Part shown: positions 18,301 to 19,099 of the stretch, in pieces
Numbering within the stretch: position 1 is the stretch's first letter
Layout of the letters: every line of letters begins with the position of its first letter
Notes under the pieces: model-generated
What the model was told of the DNA's origin: nothing
Databases searched by the model: none
The model's input: only the letters and a program-made list of their open reading frames with translations
Position numbers and translations under genes: made by a program
Assembly: GCA_964445105.1 (NCBI GenBank)
Contig: CAYUJS010000037.1
Span: 1 to 19,099 of the forward strand
Direction: 5' to 3'
Length of the DNA stretch: 19,099 bases
Origin: CAWBNS01 sp964445105
GTDB taxonomy: Bacteria > Chlamydiota > Chlamydiia > Chlamydiales > JAJFMA01

Positions 18301-19099
18301 GAAATTGCCCCGGCCTCTCCTCTGTTAATTTGCATGGCTGCGAGCAAATCACTGACAACGGACTGCAAGCATTGGCTCGCAGCTGCCCCGGCCTCTCCTC
18401 TGTTAATTTGTATCGCTGCGAGCAAATCACTGACAACGGGTTACAAACCTTGGCTCGGAGCTGCCCCGGCCTCTCCTCTGTCGCCCTGAAATTCTGCGAC
18501 CAAGTCACTAACAACGGGCTACAAACTCTGGCTCGCAGCTGCCTCGGCCTCTCCTCTGTTGACCTGGGCTACTGCAAGCAGATCACCGACAACGGCCTCC
18601 AAGCATTGGCTCAAAACTGCTCAAAGCTTTCCTCCGTCAACTTAGAGCGCTGCCTAAAAATCACCGATAACGGGCTGCAAGCCTTGGCACAAGGTTGCCC
18701 CAACCTTTCTTTGGTCTATCTAGACAGTTGCAAGCAAATCACTGACGCCGGGCTAAAGGCCTTGGCGCAGGCGTGCCCCCTCTCCTTTATCGACCCGTCT
18801 GGATGCGACAAGATCACCGATGCCGGGCTGCTGGCTTTGGCACAAGGATGTTTGAACTTGACCTTCTTGAAGCTGCGTGGGTGTACGCAAATCATCGAGA
18901 CAGGGCTACAAGCCTTGGCGCAGAAGTGCCCCAATCTTTCATCCATCGACCTGATGTTTTGCGAGCAAGTCACCGACGCCGGAATACAGGCCTTGGCGCA
19001 AGGGTGCCCCGGTCTGTCCTCTGTTAATTTGTATGGCTGCGAGCAAATCACCGACAGCGGGCTGCAGGCATTGGCTAGAAATTGCCCCAACCTCTCCTC
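12318..19099 (+). CDS. Giant multidomain protein: duplicated kinase-like modules, ankyrin repeats, leucine-rich repeats (3' truncated by window)
   Basis: One uninterrupted frame of at least 2260 codons, still open at the window end. The ATG at 12318 has AAGG seven bases upstream; the N-terminus has a Ser-rich stretch (residues about 25-33) and no signal peptide. Domains: helical region to about 290. Kinase-like module A has K331 in VFYKPNSK, E345 in PGMEFAIYAL, a loop DHKSDNFMV (D579, N584) and GIDNDQA (D606, D608). Ankyrin repeats are at about 862-1007 (GQTPLLVACYR, GWAALHRL, GRTALDYAL). Module B has K1106 in LFFKQFPE, E1115 in GVEYAIGKF, DAKPDNFIV (D1194, N1199) and SIDNDHA (D1216). An irregular LRR block is at about 1490-1600, a helical linker follows, then AMN1/GRR1-type LRRs from about 1800 onward. 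The kinase-like assignment is from motif spacing resembling PI3/4-kinase, actin-fragmin-kinase or HipA-like folds; no specific family is claimed. It is likely a secreted effector or surface protein (inference). Confidence 0.85.
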   Translation, partial: MHSSLSSLGLSLAGTPMNRLPELKGLSSSSSSAIDAQQIEENGPAVQMQEAEDLSLRELINQLRRLVRFPGSADKEKIAVICSQLKKALQRESCFQLEQYQMRILQLQTMLDAAEMLPAAEVLCATLKQQLTRDERAAATLYQDSVTPVQDSLWPLYEKILRLPSLEPDLFGAAVATLHEKLSRAIQADPLIAEIQKLLPELLPPAHYLWNQAPPFTKPLQNLEKLKQTSLRLLHQLKSTSDSYKKVFRVPFEHIFEAYRSFLEGFSNASDERKESLCIPKAQLSGAGLGFFLLDREVARDLLSLDQQGKICKKNEEGTHAVCRKKGVFYKPNSKKDCYINPGMEFAIYALYQLLSRQGAAPTALIKIRHLFLDGQSNPYGCALQAGLGIEGISLKDLLGITTIFPFLERCLGLDMAQTALQWLLEDGWHQTYLNSHPELAPEALSTLGAKKSAEHLEKAFEVLFSSKPANKKCFEFSARGFAHDKIELFKRPTAVLVKVLALLQRYPDLTTIAHKKGTRQVTVVELIELCSSLEKAKYYFSNLSPQQLLEEIPQLASRFDRANFTTHFVATLLTNPSDHKSDNFMVTVENDAGGGVRALSLVGIDNDQALDPSEVVVKTTLYLFEQMAQPFDQTVAQQLLAIPPEELIFDWLIALEEQNQSYKRWQKQDVLTQEDLFDGAKSSLQIPLTIHAELVPSLYAKALKLVNILRANPISTHEQVLKAIQPRLAQMYRQALSSGDSIREAYEELVSLLKKEPQPPTCPLPKQTPAEAALLFLKGLDLDSCPLKLQISLIGKAQHTFPSLAQTISLPGDPADPLSRRHFFLTAVEEGYHALTARLLEEEKKSRLASEEQEFSSVLELRNEKGQTPLLVACYRLDVEMVRLLRQYEADAQAVDPHGQNALLFCLMRFTEMPAQASAAIRFLVEQSTVLLNTVSEPQGWAALHRLVDIAQMVPEEAELLIAYLIEKGANPDLVDHQGRTALDYALQQNQERLVHQLIRLGAGRTLDLQAAKDFFCLRPNDELWALLQSNSTPLRWHLALNALRDLAGDSRTFLEGVQLGKIALPHGLVEQLLDKEGNIRAASAYGRRNVNKIDLPGGYTLFFKQFPEMPGVEYAIGKFFELLIGQGTSATDLAKITLPNGKSYPVLISLGIPGENLHEVLSDPLKIQELKKLDSLAFTELLVASLLVNFEDAKPDNFIVEVLPKGIHRLISIDNDHAFVPPLLKEGGALVQVKCILYCLDLMLEPLHPLVRQRFLSLQPERFLRLWLELLVGQNERYCTLFPYEERRELFKETKRNPGMVIPIPLKPGAIAAIYQKFQRLQIALQESTQLTGIGLLRLVIPELGLRYEEAFRANNTPLERFLSLTATQYFVALGGRLATRVNSRQMLKSMVIPEKALWEKTAATDPIHALQELTSLQEEILTSAKQLKVIRNALQTGDVSSFLERRLDTTKEKIINGIARSFPGINFKRMSLDRQKRVLAAILTGNYRSLCLSGCEALDKSALDQLLRSSPQLLFLELHDCPKIDQGLLGLLPKAGYLSRLQLSNLPMLKQVSLPHPTLRCLQIVHCQGLQELTISHTLKYLCLEECWSLSTLKVRFYETSFFGSSRLSINEPKDFLLQTLLLKACPDLQAWWRPFQEWLRASPTHQIHLQNVPLNPDKEQLELIVKAVLQQRKNAGMLYTVLAHYQIKFQKAFLLVARYAENAESLILLAQHYQVSLQELCDVYATWGWRGAHASVKEALERSFFSSLLAVSSDATSVESVDLKAAEGNLFSLHREMCTVFSLCPRLRNVGLPTSAEDVTLEILAKHCPNLSSVNLTLCEQITDSGLQALARNCPNLSSVNLSSNPSIYRITDKGLQALAQNCPNLSSLDLTQSKLVTDRGLQVLAQGCPALSSVVLSFCDEITDNGLRALAQSCPKLSSVELKQCTKITDNGLQALAQSCPRLTSIDLQSCYKITGNGLQALAQSCPDLSSVDLSDCRQITDSGLQALARNCPGLSSVNLHGCEQITDNGLQALARSCPGLSSVNLYRCEQITDNGLQTLARSCPGLSSVALKFCDQVTNNGLQTLARSCLGLSSVDLGYCKQITDNGLQALAQNCSKLSSVNLERCLKITDNGLQALAQGCPNLSLVYLDSCKQITDAGLKALAQACPLSFIDPSGCDKITDAGLLALAQGCLNLTFLKLRGCTQIIETGLQALAQKCPNLSSIDLMFCEQVTDAGIQALAQGCPGLSSVNLYGCEQITDSGLQALARNCPNLS
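14907..15336 (+). repeat. Ankyrin-repeat segment within the giant gene
   Basis: About four degenerate ankyrin units (residues about 864-1006 of the giant protein). Unit consensus elements are NEKGQTPLLVACYRLDVEMV, DPHGQNALLFCLM, GWAALHRLVDIA with LIEKGANPDLVD, and HQGRTALDYALQQN with LIRLGAG. Loops between some units are longer than the usual 33-residue period. The segment lies between the two kinase-like copies, suggesting insertion between them or a binding platform. It would mediate protein-protein contacts. Confidence 0.8.
17715..19099 (+). repeat. Tandem 78-bp leucine-rich-repeat array (AMN1/GRR1-like LRR-CC), runs off window
   Basis: At least 18 tandem units of 26 codons. The conserved I/V-T-D core begins at 17793, 17880, 17958, 18036, 18114, 18192, 18270, 18348, 18426, 18504, 18582, 18660, 18738, 18813, 18891, 18969 and 19047, with a first degenerate unit at 17715. 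Spacing is 78 bases, except 87 between the first two full units (three extra codons) and 75 for the unit starting at 18738 (one codon lost). The consensus is ITDNGLQALAxxCPxLSSVxL followed by xxCxQ. The last 62 bases (19038-19099) are identical to 17784-17845, so at least some units were copied recently. The array continues past the window. Confidence 0.93.

Noticed and set aside
12994..18514. Several minus-strand open frames of 60-140 codons, including Ser/Cys-rich repetitive ones over the LRR array
   Set aside because: They are antisense shadows of the continuous plus-strand frame of the giant gene; their repetitive look simply mirrors the 78-base LRR units.
17793..19099. Regular 78-base repeats as a possible CRISPR array or other non-coding satellite
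   Set aside because: The period is a multiple of three, the frame stays open, differences are mostly at variable LRR positions, and there are no conserved repeats with unrelated spacers.

Overview
The window reads as part of a chromosome of a Gram-negative, respiring, probably host-associated bacterium. A Chlamydiae-like amoeba symbiont (Parachlamydiales sensu lato) is my best guess. It rests on the combination of a complete-looking NDH-1 operon, an AAA-ATPase/PD-(D/E)XK pseudogene of a kind common in intracellular bacteria, and a giant ankyrin plus eukaryotic-type leucine-rich-repeat protein. Nothing here fixes the taxonomy; a legionella-like or other intracellular lineage remains possible. 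All genes lie on the + strand and base composition is near 50% G+C.

Region 1 (1-5678) is the distal half of a nuo operon: the 3' end of nuoI, then nuoJ, nuoK, nuoL, nuoM and nuoN. Stop and start codons overlap or nearly touch at every junction. These genes encode the membrane arm of proton-pumping NADH:quinone oxidoreductase (complex I). NuoM looks shorter than usual at its N-terminus.

Region 2 (5679-8050) is decayed or intergenic. It has about 585 bases with several short inverted repeats and no gene I can support. A broken AAA-ATPase/PD-(D/E)XK nuclease pseudogene follows (two frameshifts, one in-frame amber codon, altered nuclease motif). A 180-base spacer then carries a good sigma70-type promoter.

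Region 3 (8051-12109) is a tight four-gene operon: a RimK-like ATP-grasp ligase with an RLAN-type N-terminal region, a GCS2-family glutamate-cysteine-ligase-like amidoligase, a C39/papain-like cysteine peptidase, and a membrane-anchored DUF218 (SanA/YdcF-like) protein. The first three match a gene association predicted in the comparative-genomics literature to make or process a small peptide or amide metabolite. To my knowledge the product is not established. This is the best candidate in the window for an undescribed biochemical system.

Region 4 (12318 to the window end) is one continuous open frame of at least 2260 codons. From N to C it encodes a helical Ser-rich N-terminus, a kinase-like module, ankyrin repeats, a second diverged copy of the kinase-like module, an irregular LRR block, a helical linker, and an array of at least 18 AMN1/GRR1-type 26-residue LRRs that runs off the end. 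It looks like a secreted host-interaction protein; that role is inference.
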